Of a DNA stretch of 64,000 nt, positions 12,273 to 23,489 are shown piece by piece. Position 1 is the stretch's first letter. The number at the start of each line of letters is the position of its first letter. The notes under the pieces were generated by a model, which saw only the letters and a list, made by a program, of their open reading frames with translations, searched no databases and was not told where the DNA came from. The stretch comes from Orobanche coerulescens (taxonomy: Eukaryota > Streptophyta > Magnoliopsida > Lamiales > Orobanchaceae). Both the position numbers and the translations under genes were made by a program. Location: positions 130,359,358-130,423,357 of the forward strand of contig CM065816.1 of NCBI GenBank assembly GCA_033398695.1. Reading direction: 5' to 3'.

Positions 12273-12316
12273 GAAAGCGTAAAGAGTCAAAAGAGGCAAG
12301 AACAGTCCTTTTATAG
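12273..12316 (-). promoter_or_regulatory. Core promoter of the copia-1 extra gene
   Basis: On the minus strand CTATAAAAGGA (12316-12306) is followed 32 bases later by CTTTACGCTTTC (12284-12273), then about 100 bases of leader and the ATG at 12175. Copia-2 has the same arrangement (TATAAGG at 40662, TTTACGCTTTC at 40692). TTTCTCTTCAG at 12193-12183, just before the ATG, also looks like a splice acceptor, so a spliced RNA is the alternative. Bases 12317-12928 hold no gene. Confidence 0.6.
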
Positions 12317-12928
12317 TGGGCGGAGGGAAGATTTAGGGTTTTTCAGACAGTGAACGGTTAGATTTAAGGGATGGGAACCATCTTTTAAATGAAGGAACAG
12401 GATGGACTGAGTAACGGGTAAATCTTATCCATCCAATTTTGAAATGATAATAGGTCCCACATTTGACGTTTCGACTTCCCTTATTGCTCGAAATGGCTAT
12501 TTGAAAATATTAAATTAATTGAAACATCGCGGCGTTTGAAGTAAAATAGTCCAGATGTCATGTAAAGCATTAAATGTAAAGACGTTTGATATAAGAACAG
12601 GGCACGTGGACTAAAAGTTGTATTTTAATGAATAAAATATTAGTATAATAATTGATTTCCCTCAGTACGTGCTGTATCCGCGAAAATACAGCGTTTCCCC
12701 TTAAAAGGTACATACAGGATTCAATCCTCACAGTAATTTTTGGATTAATACTGTATTCATGGGTCGTACTGCCTTCCCCCTTAATTATTGCACACGTCAG
12801 ATGTAGGATTATTTCATGTCTCATTATTACTACAGTGCTGCCGGTTTGTCTGAGTGTACAGTTAATTAATGGTGGATACTGTATTTTTGGGTCTTACAGC
12901 ATTCTCCCTCAATTGTTGAGTAAAAACA

Positions 12929-13953
12929 TTAAAACTTACAGTGAGTCGGGCTGTAGCATTCCCAATTCTTGTCGAAGCATACAGAATCTTGCTGTGCTGA
13001 GAGGTTTGGTGAAGATGTCGGCTTATTGGATATCTGTATGGACTTTTTCGAGCCGAACATCCTTGTTCTCAACGTGATTCCGGATGAAGGATGCTTCATG
13101 TTAATGTGCTTAGTGCGCGAGTGCAATACAGGATTGTGCATTATTGCAATTGTACTCGTGCTATCGCACATGATCGGTGTTTCCTTGGCAGTGATTCCAT
13201 AATCTGACAGATGTTGTTGCATTCAAAGGATCTGCATACAGCAACTACCAGCAGCATAGTATTCTGATTCTACTGTGGAAAGTGAGATTGCCAATTGTTT
13301 CTTGTTAAACCACGACACAAGTCTAGGTCCAAGAAAGTGACAAGTACCGCTTGTACTCTTCCTATATAGCTTGTAACCTCCGAGATCTGAGTCACTATAG
13401 CCAACCAAATCGAATCCACCTTCTTTTGGATACCATAGTCCTGCATCAACTATTCATTTGACGTAATTCAGGATTCATTTGGCTATTGTGAAGTGTGATT
13501 CTTTAGGTGCAACTTGATATCGAGCAGACACTCCTACAGCAAACTGGATATCGGGCATGCTAGCTGTTAGGTATAGGAGTGAGCCAATTAGCTTCCTGTA
13601 GAGTGATTGGTCAACTGGCTTTCCAGCTTCGCCAGCACTAATTTGCACGGAAGTGCTCATGGGGTTGACGAGGATTTGGAATTATTCATTCCAAACTTGT
13701 TGAGAAGCTCCTTGTTGTACTTTTCCTGGTTGATGAAGATTCCTGTAGGCATCTGCTTTACCTGCAATCCTAAGAAATAGCTAAGTTCTCGCATCATGCT
13801 CATTTCAAATTTACTTTGCACAAGATGAGAAAACCTTTGACATAAAGCAACGACAGGCTCTATAGGAGTTGAAGGGTCATTAATGGTGAGTTGTTGGATA
13901 TTCTGAGTAACATCTTCTACTCCTGTAGGATCATGGTGAGGTTCGTCGAACAC
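12929..13953 (-). pseudogene. copia-1 RT remnant and RNase H
   Basis: From 13953 the linker after integrase (NIQQLTINDPSTPIEP) passes directly into LCQRFSHLVQSKFEMSMM and LSYFLGLQVKQM, which is the last third of a copia RT. The fingers, palm and the YVDD site are missing, so about two thirds of the RT has been deleted. RNase H follows in pieces: YSDSDLGGYKLYRKSTSGT, SWFNKKQLAISLSTVESEYY, then a stop near 13223, then MCDSTSTIAIMHNPVLHSRTKHI. Catalytically dead. Confidence 0.88.
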
Positions 13954-13968
13954 TACATGTACTGATTC

Positions 13969-14471
13969 CTCAATTTTCAGGTTCCGTTTATTAAAGATCC
14001 TGTAAGCTTTACTGACAGAGAATATCCTACAAATATCCCTTCATCTGACTTCTCATCGAAGGTTCTAAGTTGATCTTTCCCATTGTTTAAAACATAACAC
14101 CTGCATCCGAATATGTGAAAATATGAAACTAAAGGAGTTTTGTTGTTCCATACCTCGTATGCTGTTTTGTTGTGATGCTTGTTGATAATACAGCGATTTT
14201 GTGTATAGCACGCTGTATTCCTCAATTGTCAGGTTCCGTCTATTAAATATCCTGTAAGCTTTACTGACAGAGGAATATCTTACAAATATCCCTTCATCCG
14301 ACTTCTCATCGAGGTTCCAAGTTGATCTTTCACGTTGTTCAAAACATAACACCTGCATCTGAATATGTGAAAATATGAAACTAAAGGAGTTTTGTTGTTC
14401 CATACCTCGTATGCTGTTTTGTTGTGTTGCTTGTTGATGATACAGCGGTTTTGTGTATAGCACGCTGTATT
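13969..14471. repeat. 251-bp tandem duplication in copia-1 integrase
   Basis: Units 13969-14219 and 14220-14471 both start CTCAATT..CAGGTTCCG and both end at GTATAGCACGCTGTATT. They differ by scattered substitutions and small indels. The duplicated coding piece is the C-terminal integrase segment (TACYTQNRCIINK, KTAYEVWNNKTPLVSYFHIF), so that segment occurs twice in the gene. Confidence 0.9.
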
Positions 14472-15161
14472 GGTGGCTTCACCCCAGAAACGCTGTGGCA
14501 ACTTACTTGCGGCAATCATGGTCCTTGTTGCTTCTTTGAGCGTCCTGTTCTTTCGCTCGGCAACACCATTTTATTAAGGCATTCGGGCAGCTTAATATTC
14601 GTGATTTATCCCATTTTCCGAACAGTATTGCTCTATAAAACGGTTAGTAAATTCAGTACCTCTGCCGGAATGAATGGAAACGATACTCAACCCTTTTTCA
14701 TTTTGAATCTTTCCCAGGTGCTCGGGCAGCATTGATGTGGTTTCCTTCTTCTTGCTCAGGAAGATTGTCCAAGCATACCTGGAAAAATCATCAACAATAA
14801 CGAGACAGTATTTCTTACCTCCCAAACTTACCGGGTTTACAGGACCATAGAGATCCATGTGTAGCATTTCCAGAACTCTATGAGTGGATAGGTAGGATTT
14901 GCTTTTCAAGGTGGTTTTAATTTGTTTGCCTTTCTGACAGGGTCCACAGACACTGTCCTTTTGGAATGACACATCGGGCAAACCTCTAACCATTACCTGT
15001 CGAGAGAGCTTGTTGATCATCTTGAAATTGACGTGAGACATCTTCTTGTGCCATAACCAGCTAAGATCTGCAGTGTCTTTGGCAACAAAACAAGGAATTG
15101 TGGAGCTCATAGGCATCCAATCAACAATATACATGTTACCTGATATGCTTCCTGTGAGCAC
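13977..15161 (-). pseudogene. copia-1 integrase (catalytic Asp lost)
   Basis: The zinc-binding part is visible as LWHKKMSHVNF and CGPCQKGKQ, followed by core blocks HMDLYGP and VIVDDFSRYAW. The position of the second catalytic Asp, normally SDRG, reads SGRG (Gly codon at 14664-14666), which should abolish strand transfer. Downstream ENGINHEY leads to a frame break near 14590 and then the duplicated C-terminal block. Integrase inserts the retrotransposon cDNA; this copy cannot. Confidence 0.9.
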
Positions 15162-15236
15162 AACCTTTTTGGTTAGGATGTTCTTAACTCTACAGTGATC
15201 TATCTAGAATTTCACCGAGAACTGTTTGTCACAGAA

Positions 15237-15653
15237 CTAGCTAATACTAAGTAGATTATTCTGTAAGCCTTCAACATAAGCTACGACAGAGATTTTGAAT
15301 TTTCCAATAATCAGGGTTCCCTTCCTTCTTGTTCGACCTTTGGATTTATAACCGAAGCGCACTTTTGGACCACGACCTTCTACAAAATCTGATAGCTTGC
15401 TTTTATCTCCTGTCATGTGCCGAGAACATCCGCTGTCGAAGTACCAGATGTCCTTCTCTAAGATATCCTGTATGCAAAGAAATGAAGTAGATTTAGGTCC
15501 CCTTTGGATGTTGGGTCCATGGATGTTAGTACCTTTAGGCACCCAGATTTGCCTAACAGTAATGGGCTTACTGTAGGTTGCTTTAGGTTCGTTGTTGCGA
15601 TGTCTACGTGGGGCAGGAACGTAGTTGCTGTAACCTTGATAATGATTATGCAT
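15237..15653 (-). pseudogene. copia-1 aspartic protease
   Basis: WYFDSGCSRHMTGDKSKLSD carries the DSG active site of copia retropepsins, here in the DSGCSRHMTG form common in Sireviruses. It is followed by VEGRGPKVRFGYKSKG and YVEGLQNNLLSIS. Upstream QIWVPKGTN is the usual Sirevirus linker from gag. It is separated from integrase by a stop near 15237. It would process the Gag-Pol precursor. Confidence 0.88.
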
Positions 15654-15902
15654 GAAAAGTTCAGGGTTATTATTATTAATCCAGTACGAATGCCGACTTG
15701 GTGGTGGAGCTATTTTCTTCGGCCTTACAGCTTGCCGTCTGGGTCTCCGATTGGATTCCCAAAGGTGTTGCTGATAGTGTGCGACGACCTGCTTTCTTGA
15801 TGGATAACGAGTCTCCTGTATCCAATATATAGGCGCGCTGTACTATTGTGAGTACTGCCGCGTGGGCCTTTGATATTTGGGTACAACCTTCTTTCTGAAC
15901 GG

Positions 15903-16628
15903 CTATTGGTGCTGTTGGTATGCTTGGGGAGCATGTTGTTGGTTACGCCTTACAGATCTGGATGGCTGAGGATTCCGTTGTCTGTGATATGACTGTGGTG
16001 GCAGAATGGCAGCTTTTGCTGTTCGCGGTGCAACAGGTGCCTTCACAGGACTCGGGATTTCTTCCGATACAGGAATGGGTTCCACACCCCTGATGAACAC
16101 AGTAATAGTTTTGCCTTTATTGGAGAATGATTTGTATCCTAAGCCACTTTTATCATGAGCATGTTGCCCGGTGCTTAGAATTTCTTCCATCCTTTTAGAT
16201 GATTTCTCGAAAGATTTCAAAATGGTCTCAAGTTCTCCTTCTCGTTTTTCGAGAGTTTTTACTTTGGCTTCGATCAGAACAAAATCATTTGTCTTGCTTT
16301 CACTATGAGATTTAGCCTCATTTAGTTCTTGAGCAAGTTAATGATTGCTCTCCATGAGTTTTTCATGATCAACTTTGCTGTTTTCACAATCGACAGACAT
16401 ATTTTCGTAATTTACTTTCAGCAAGTCGTTTTCTTCCCTCAGCTCTAAGTTAGAAATTTGGAGCTGTATGTTTTCATTTTTTAATGTCTCATGGGCCTTT
16501 TGAATATTTTTAAATTCATTCATCATGTTTTCAAAGGTATGAGATGCATTTACAGGAGTAATTAAGGTTGAGCTTACCTCATCATCGATATCTTCGGCTT
16601 TCGGTATGTCTTTGTCCATAAAGCACAT
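15903..16628 (-). pseudogene. copia-1 gag C-terminal coiled-coil region
   Basis: On the minus strand 16628-16338 reads as a long heptad-like helix (NIQKAHETLKNENIQLQISN, NLELREENDLLKVNYENMSV), followed after a break by a Lys/Pro/Gln-rich tail to 15903. The same coiled coil stands at this place in copia-2 (35954-36346). A large gag extended by a coiled coil is typical of Sireviruses. Bases 15654-15902 are linker with stops. Confidence 0.75.
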
Positions 16629-16704
16629 ATAGGCTTTTATATTCTGATTCGCTGATCAGGGCCTTAAGCTTGTTTTTCCAAGCACGTCTTCTTTCATATT
16701 TTTC

Positions 16705-17720
16705 TTATTGCTCGGCTTCCAGCAGCTTTTGAACTTTAGGGTGAGGACATTTATTTACATAATGTCCTGGTTTCCTGCAATTGTAACACAGGTTAGCATC
16801 ACCAGAGGAAGATTTGGTACTTACCTTGTTAACAGGCTTGGGCCTGTAGGGAGTCTTTCCAGACTGTTTGATGAATTTCTTGAATTTTTGCATGAGAAGC
16901 GCCATTACATCTTGTGACAGGATATCGTCGTCACAGTCAGCATTCTTGTGGGCAGACTTTGATGTGCTAGGCATGCTGTGTCGCCAGTTAGATATAGCGG
17001 CTAATGCTGTAGTTTTAGCAGGTGATTCTTCGGTTTTCTCTCTCCTGTCAATATCATACTCAAATGCTTTGAGGTCAGAGAAGAGGTCAAACATAGAGAT
17101 GTCATTAAGATTACATGACATACGCATAGCTGTGGTTTTGATGTCCCATCGGACAGGGAGAGATCTGAAAATTTTTATGTTCTTCTCCTTTTGGGTATAA
17201 ATTTTGCCCAACGCTTCAAGTTGACCAACAATACCAGTAAATCTGAGGTCAAGTTCCTAAGAGTTTCAGTTGGTTTCATTTCAAAAGATTCGAATTGCTG
17301 AGTTAGTTTTGAAATTTTGTTTTCTTTTGAGAGCTCAGTTCCCTCACAAATCATCTTGAGTTTTTCCTAGATTTCTTTGGCTGTCTTACAGCTCTTTACC
17401 TTCGAGAACGTGCCTTTGTCAAGAGTGAAAAATAATGCATTCTTATCTACATTGTTGAGGTTGGCGCGTTTCCGATCATATGTGGTCCATTGTTCGCGTT
17501 CTTTCTCGAGCATCTCGGCATGAGCTTGGCCTTCAATCCTTGGGGCAGGATTCACCTTCATGATTTTTATGGGGCCTTCTTGGATGACATAAATCATCTC
17601 TTCATGCATGGCGGCAAGATGAGCCTCCATCCTAATTCTCCAGTCATCAAACTCATTAATAGAAAATATTGGTACCTTATTAATCAATGAGGTGTCAATG
17701 TCTAAGATCAGGAAAGACAA
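16705..17720 (-). pseudogene. copia-1 gag with zinc knuckle
   Basis: Start at 17720 (MSFLILDIDTSLINK), 90 bases after the LTR. RMEAHLAAMHEEM and LDKGTFSKVKSCKTAKEI are conserved copia gag blocks. A TAG replaces a conserved Trp codon near 17366, and frame breaks lie at about 17230-17260. From 17211 the frame gives FRSLPVRWDIKTTAMRMS, DLFSDLKAFEYDI and then CYNCRKPGHYVNKC, a complete CCHC knuckle. The product would form the particle and bind RNA. Confidence 0.9.
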
Positions 17721-17793
17721 AAAAGTTTTAAAAAATAAGTGATTTTAAGGATATGATTTGGTTAAAAATACGATTGATTCCTTTTAGAATCAA

Positions 17794-17807
17794 CCGCTCC
17801 GATACCA
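17794..17807 (-). other. copia-1 primer-binding site
   Basis: Minus-strand TGGTATCGGAGCGG starts two bases inside the 5' LTR border. The same 14 bases occupy the equivalent place in copia-2 (34846-34859). It is close to the initiator Met tRNA site TGGTATCAGAGC. Confidence 0.85.
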
Positions 17808-17809
17808 CT

Positions 17810-19085
17810 TGTTGGCCACTAAGTATACAGAATACAACTTGGAAAGTGTTTAAGCAACAAGCTGTACGATTTACAAATTAGAGTGCGTAGCGGAAGTCTT
17901 GTTAAAGTAAGTTGTTGTAAATACAGCAACTAGGTTTTCTCATGTTTGCTTAGTGCGTACAGGGTACGCAATGTATACTTATAAAATAATCACAGTAATG
18001 AAAACTATAAGTGCAAAAGGTAAATAACACGATATTTAAAATGGTTCGAGGTAAAACCCTATACATCCACTGCTCCTCCACATAGGAGTGAAAATATTTA
18101 TTATAAACACTATGTACACAACTACGTGTCTATAATCAAACCTATCCTTTTATCGTTCACACAGATTGATACCAAGACTGTCGCTTTCAACCATCCACAC
18201 AGATTAGTCAAAGCTAACTCTTGACTTGCTTTTTCACATACAGTTCCAAAGCTTTGTCCTATTCGTCCCACACAGGTCAGAATATCTTCTTTATTTCACA
18301 CAGAATTAGGTTTTTACTCGAGGTAAAATGTAAAGTAACCGGGTTAGAACAATAGCTTGAATATGAAGTTCTTGAGCTGATGACGGCTGTTCTTGTTGAC
18401 TGAGTATATTTCTTCTTTTCAGATATGAGTGATACTAGAAGAAATATACTTGATCTTGTAAGCTTGATCTGATGATAGTGAATATTCAGTCGATAGATTG
18501 TTTGAGTATTGTTTGTATATCTCGTTGCTGTTCTTATATTATGATCTTCAAACTTCGGGGTATATATAGCCTTTGTAATAGATCCGTTGGGAATAGATCC
18601 ATTGAGGCAATAGCCTGCTCTAACTTGTTGATTGACAAGATCCGGATTTTGCTCCTTGATTGAAGATCTCTGTCGGTTGGTATTTAAATACTTTATCCCT
18701 TTAGTATTTAAATACTTCTTTTCAAACGGGGCTTGACTTTAGTATAGAAAGCAGATTCCGTTACAATGGTCTTCAGCCCTGTTGGATAAGTGTTTGAATA
18801 TATTTACACTTTACAGCTGGATCGCTGTATCCAACATGTTGAATGGATAACGTTGTAGCAGTAGGTTCCATGCTGTAGGCTATCTCAGATCTGCTGTATG
18901 GAAGGTGCTGTATGACTGTTTCAGGACAGCTTCCATACTTGGTGTCATATCAACTTGCTGTTTGATGACACTTTATCCTTTTGCTGTATGTTGGCGGTGC
19001 GAATACTTGGTGTATAATGGCACTTGACATCTTGCTGTATGTTGGCACTTTATCAAAACAACGAACAGGGTTATTTATCCCAACA
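17810..19085 (-). mobile_element. copia-1 5' LTR
   Basis: TGTTGGCCAC...ATCCCAACA, 1276 bp, nearly collinear with the left copy. It keeps the TATATATA box and both GTATTTAAATAC palindromes (about 18680-18715). Confidence 0.92.
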
Positions 19086-19090
19086 TATTT

Positions 19091-19984
19091 CAAATTAGTT
19101 ATGACGTTTTGAAATTTTTAAAACATAAATCATTTTGTGCATTATTCAAAGACAGTTTTAAAGTCGACATATGAAATAAAACTTCCTCTTCTAATGAAAG
19201 AAACGTATTTACTATGTTTGGGCGAAATAGGACTCGCTCTCTTATTTTTTTCAAATGATTGCTTTTATAAAGTGCGGACATGACCTCATCAGAAGAGTAA
19301 AATGTGATTTTAAAAACTTACACTCTGCGAGCTCGAGATATTTTGTGGCTTGTATAGTTTCATTCCAGGCGTGCTAATAGATTAGGTTAGCGCACGCTAT
19401 TGAGATACTTGGCGCACGCTAACTGTTGGCCGAGACAGTCCAGAGACTATTGGACTGGATTTGGAATGCCTCTAGCGCATGCTAATTGATAGCAGTAGCG
19501 CATGCTATTTCCATAGGTAGCACACGCTACCTGGAAGGTGCAGAACTGTCCAGAAGCCACTGGACTGAATTACATGTTTGGTTCATGGCCCGTTAGCGCA
19601 TGCTAGCAGGTGAGGCTAGCGCACGCTAAGCTGTACAATATAAATACTGGACAACAGTTCATTATCCACATTTCCTTCATTTTCTCTCTTCTTCTTGCGG
19701 TGGACGGGTGATTTCACCTAGGGTTCGGATTCTTGACCGATTTCACCCAATCCAAAGGTACTTGGGAGGGTCTTAGGTGATTATAATATCATCTAATTTA
19801 TTGTTCTTTGTCAGATCGAGGTATTTTTTTTAAAATCCCTTGAGTACGCTTGCTTCCCAAATTCTTTTTCACTCTAGTGTTGCCGACTTTCGGCATTCGC
19901 AGATGCTGACTAAATCTTGTGTGGGTAATTTTGGTATCATTATGCTATCATTTATTTGCGTTGAATGGTAATTATATGTCTTAG
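19091..19984 (+). mobile_element. LTR-C fragment with U3 array and TATA box
   Basis: From 19380 to 19630 TAGCGCACGCTA or TAGCGCATGCTA motifs recur (about 19386, 19472, 19494, 19589, 19615). TATAAATA follows at 19639-19646, then a pyrimidine-rich leader. This copies the U3/promoter plan of gypsy-A yet sits inside its interior, upstream of a gag remnant, so it is an extra truncated LTR or a rearranged part of gypsy-A. It probably continues 6981-7250 across copia-1. Nothing coding in 19091-19380 or 19700-19984. Confidence 0.55.
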
Positions 19985-20297
19985 AATGTCGAGCCTTGAA
20001 GGACATAAACATGATGATGGATGTGGAAGTGGTGAGGTGGTTCGTACGACGATGATTCACGCTACTATGAAGGAGTACCAAGATCAGACAATATGCTACG
20101 AAATCTCCTCAGTGGTAGAGCCCTCGAGTGAGGCGAAGAGGCAGAAGATATCTAGGAAATTTTCGGGCGAGAAAGGAACTAAGGTTCCCAAACCCCCGCA
20201 CCTTGCGAACGCATCGTCTTCGCGATCAGGTGCGAATGCTGGGAATTCCAAACAGGCATTATTGACTTTCGGCAAATTGAGAAAGTGTTTCAACTGC
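19985..20297 (+). pseudogene. gypsy-A gag remnant, first part
   Basis: TMIHATMKEYQDQTICYEIS and VEPSSEAKRQKISRKFSGEK match the region before the zinc knuckle in gypsy-B gag (ATLKEYQDRALAIEMAVPES at 47562). The frame reaches KCFNC, the first half of a CCHC knuckle, at 20297, where a solo LTR cuts in. The gag N-terminal domain is missing, replaced by the LTR-C fragment. Confidence 0.75.
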
Positions 20298-20799
20298 TGT
20301 AATATCCACGTTTTTATTTTTGGTGTATTTTTTGTTTTTAGTGACTCTCTTGTAACCATATTGATATTTTGAGAATATTTAATACTGGACTTTTTGTCAT
20401 CCGAGCTTGTTTCAGACTTGTTTTACTGAAATCTGCTTTTTATATCATTTTCGTCGCTATTTGGTTCGATTCTCCTAATCGTTGTTTGGAACCACCATTT
20501 CGGAGTTGCCGTAAATCCACCTTATGTTATTATGTGTGTTGTGAGCTTTTATTTGGTGTTTCGATCGTGTATCGTGTGTTTCAGATGTTTTGGGCTGTTT
20601 TGTAATTTTCCAAAGTTATGGGATAATTAATATCCTTGTCGATTCCGAACCTTTGGGTAGTCAGAATCACGTCTCCTTTTAGCACTATAGTTTCTGTCTC
20701 GAACTCGTCATGAGTGTATCCATTGGTAGTTGTACACCTCTGTATTCTCCGATCGATCTTGTCGAGACGTCTTTTTCGTGCACATCTGGCCTGCTGCTA

Positions 20800-21122
20800 G
20801 AGGCAGGTTAAGGCCGTAATCCAGGACTAGTACGTCCGTAATACCCGAAAGTTACAGCCGTAAGTTCTCCTTCGTACGTCCGTAACCATACTTCGTTTTT
20901 TTTTTCTGCATTTGTTCTAGTGGCAACTTACGGGCGTAATATTCATAAATTACGGCCGTAAGAGATATTATGGCCGTAACCCATATTGTATTACGGCCGT
21001 AAGTGTACTTTGTTGTTTTGTCTAGATTCTCACCAGGGCCAGTTATGGCCATAAAGTGATACACTTACGGCCGTAATGTGCATGAGTTATGGCCGTATGT
21101 GAGGGATGTTATGGCCGTAACA
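20800..21122 (+). promoter_or_regulatory. U3 array of TTACGGCCGTAA palindromes
   Basis: Perfect or near copies of TTACGGCCGTAA lie between 20825 and 21120 (for example near 20966, 20993, 21064 and 21110), with variants TTATGGCCGTAA and TTACAGCCGTAA. The array stops 10 bases before the TATA box (TATATATA, 21131-21138). Inferred to be a transcription-factor or silencing target of the LTR. Confidence 0.8.
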
Positions 21123-21739
21123 TCTGACAGTATATATACTGGCAGCGACCGACTTTTCCTCATTTTTTTTCACTCTTCTCTCTTCTCTTCGCGACGGAAC
21201 GATTCTCCAGCCTAGGGTTCATCATATTTTCACTCAAATTCCATCGGAGAAGTGTATTCTAGCATCATAACATCAACCTATCACCAAATCATCCGTTGTT
21301 CATCTTTGAATCAAGGTAAAATCTCTTAGAACCCTACTTTTGGGAATTTGGGGATTTTCGATTTTATGACCGATTCGTTCCGTGTTGTTGATTAATCCAT
21401 GATGTATGTGATTAATCTTAGTAGTATTCATATTTTCTCTACGAGTTCATGGTAAATTTCGTGGTAGTTGTAATCGAGAGGGTTCGGTAGCGATCCGCCC
21501 TCGTTGTTGTTTTTGTACGAATTTACATGAATCGTAGTTGGGTTTTTGGGCGTGGTCCTTTTTATACTCGTGTGGAATTGGTTGTGATTGTATTATTCGA
21601 ATCGTTAGGTTCGTGGTCGTCGGTTCCTAGCGATCGTGGTTGATTTCCTTTCCGTTCGTTTCGTCATCAATTATTCAAGACAAGTATTCTTGTGAAATCT
21701 TTATGCCCAACATGAAATGATGATTTATAATATTGCGTG

Positions 21740-21985
21740 CTTTGCTCACTCCAGGAGGGTCCGATGGGACCTCGGATAAATCCAGTGGTTTAGCCCTAGA
21801 TTCACGAGTTTGTTGGCTATCCAGTCCGGGAGGGTCCATAGAGGCCTCAGATGGGACCAGTGGTTTAGCCCCGGTCCTAGGCGATGCATGTGCGTGATTT
21901 GATTTTAACTATGGCCAGTCCGGGAGGGTCCATAGAGGCCTCGGATGGGACTAGAGGTTTAGCCCCGACCCTAGGCAACTGATTA
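21740..21985 (+). repeat. Three R/U5 repeat units in the solo LTR
   Basis: GGGAGGGTCCATAGAGGCC or a variant recurs near 21753, 21825 and 21919, each followed by AGTGGTTTAGCCC or a variant. The same GGGAGGGTYC module, in other spacing, occurs in LTR-D (63310-63700). Confidence 0.8.
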
Positions 21986-22543
21986 TTGACTGTTTGTTTC
22001 TCGAGAAAAGGCATGTTTGGTTTTGGATTTTGAAATTACTTGATGCATGTACTATTAAATGTGTAAGCAGATGGTTTGTCTTGATTACTTGTACTAGCGT
22101 AATTGCTAACCTCTTTGGGGACCCATTTTGGGGAAATTCTAGTTATGAATTTCAGGTGGCGTTCAGCCGATCGAGCAGGCACTGGAGCAGTACGAGGATG
22201 CTGGCCGGGGTTGTTGACGTGTGCAATCGAGTCCCTTTATTTCTGTTGTCCATTTTGATGTGTTTGTTTTCCAAACTTGTGAACTTATAGATAGTACTCG
22301 CGAGTACTTAGGCATTTTAATTTGGGATATGGTTTGTACGTTAAATTGTATTTGTGAAATTGGATGATGTCCAGTTTAACGGTTGTACCGGGTGATTTCA
22401 TTTAATTATTGTTGTGATGTTGTGTATTTCTTGCTAACCGAGATGATTAGACGAGTGGTATTGTTTATTCAGCCTGGTGGGTCCCACATAGGGGTCCACG
22501 GTGCTGTAATATACCCTGAATATCTTGGGGGTGTTACAACTGC

Positions 22544-22740
22544 AATGCTCAGGGGCATGTTCATACAAATTGTCCGTCTCGACCTATGACTTGTTACCAG
22601 TGTGGGTGTGAAGGTCACCGGAGGTAGTACTGTGAGATAGTCTCCGAATTGACAAAGAACGCCACCCTATTGGTGAGCGAGAAAATCACCGGAGGGTGTC
22701 TCGAACTACTTCTCCTCCTGGAGAGCCAAGCGGTAATAAG
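22544..22740 (+). pseudogene. gypsy-A gag remnant, second part (zinc knuckles)
   Basis: Directly after the solo LTR the frame resumes with CNAQGHVHTNCPSRPMTC, completing the split first knuckle, then YQCGCEGHRR and a stop where a second knuckle (C..C....H....C) would end. Two knuckles in tandem fit the chromovirus gag. Bases 22741-22916 are unassigned and AT-rich. Confidence 0.75.
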
Positions 22741-22916
22741 TGAAGATTCCGAGAGTCGTTGGTCGGAAACGAGCTCGGTGTACATATTTAATAATTGATG
22801 TCTTGTTTAGTTCTTTTGGATAATTGCTGGTTGATTCCGTTTGTTGCACTACTTGATATTTTAGTTTTCCTTGTCCCGTGTATAGGGGGCAGAAACTCTT
22901 TCTTTTTAAGAGGGGA

Positions 22917-23440
22917 TGTAAGGTTCATATCCTTTTCCATTTCTCGTACCTTTTTCAGATTCTAGCGACTTGTTTGTGCTCGTCATGATTCTTGTGATAT
23001 ATTTTCTTTCTTATAACGAGTTTGGTAATCATTTTGAACTATTCCATGATCATACTATCTTAGTCATTCTCGGTACAATTATTCGAGCCTATTTACTGGT
23101 ATTCCAAATGGTTGTTCATCGGAGTTGCGCAGTGGAAGCTGTATTTCTTTCTACCCTTCTATTTTTGGGCGAAATTAGAAGTTGTTCTGGAGTAATCCAG
23201 GGGTGATACGATTTTTTTCGCGTGAATACCAATTACTGTTGATCTCGTACGGTTAGTTGTTCCCACTAGTTTATTTTTATATGTTCAATCATGCTATGAA
23301 CTTGCGTGCTAACGTTTGGTTTCAAAACTTGTTTTTTCAAACGATTGGGCCATTCCGGGATTTTTCCAAATTTCATGGCATTTACTTTCGAACCCATCTT
23401 CCCCAATTTTGATTCCCCATATTCGTATATATATATATAT
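22917..23440 (+). mobile_element. LTR-F: 5' fragment of another gypsy LTR
   Basis: TGTAAGGTTCATATCC at 22917, preceded by a purine tract (AAGAGGGGA, 22908-22916), has the look of a 3' LTR start after its polypurine tract. The segment fades at a (TA)n run (about 23427-23446). A deletion joining two elements inside gypsy-A would explain it. Confidence 0.45.
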
Positions 23441-23489
23441 ATATATGTGTGGCTTAGAGTCGTGTATCGTATTGGAGTCATATTGTCGG

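Larger units (their letters stand above)
7251..19085 (-). mobile_element. copia-1: Sirevirus-like Ty1/copia element (minus)
   Basis: LTRs of 1280 bp (7251-8530) and 1276 bp (17810-19085) start TGTTGGCCAC and end TTATCCCAACA. A perfect 5-bp duplication TATTT lies at 7246-7250 and 19086-19090. On the minus strand the order is primer-binding site, gag, protease, integrase, RT remnant, RNase H, extra 3' gene, purine tract. The large coiled-coil gag and the gene after pol are Sirevirus (SIRE/Maximus) hallmarks. The element is dead: RT core deleted, integrase catalytic Asp lost, several stops. LTR differences by eye are mostly ordinary substitutions, around 5% in the first 250 bases. Confidence 0.9.
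20298..22538 (+). mobile_element. Solo gypsy LTR inside the gag zinc knuckle
   Basis: TGTAATATCC...GGGGTGTTACA, 2241 bp, flanked by perfect ACTGC duplications (20293-20297 and 22539-22543). No interior or second LTR, so it is a solo LTR left by LTR-LTR recombination. It has the palindrome array, a TATA box, three R/U5 repeat units and the CCTGGTGGGTCCC ... TGTAATATA 3' layout of the group. It is a relative of the gypsy-B LTR (same U3 motif and CTGGCAGCG after the TATA box). Confidence 0.95.

Noticed and set aside
19965..20372. A complete 135-residue protein starting at 19965
   Set aside because: Its first part is LTR-like, the middle is gag remnant, and its last residues come from the inserted solo LTR. 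It is a chimera, not a gene.
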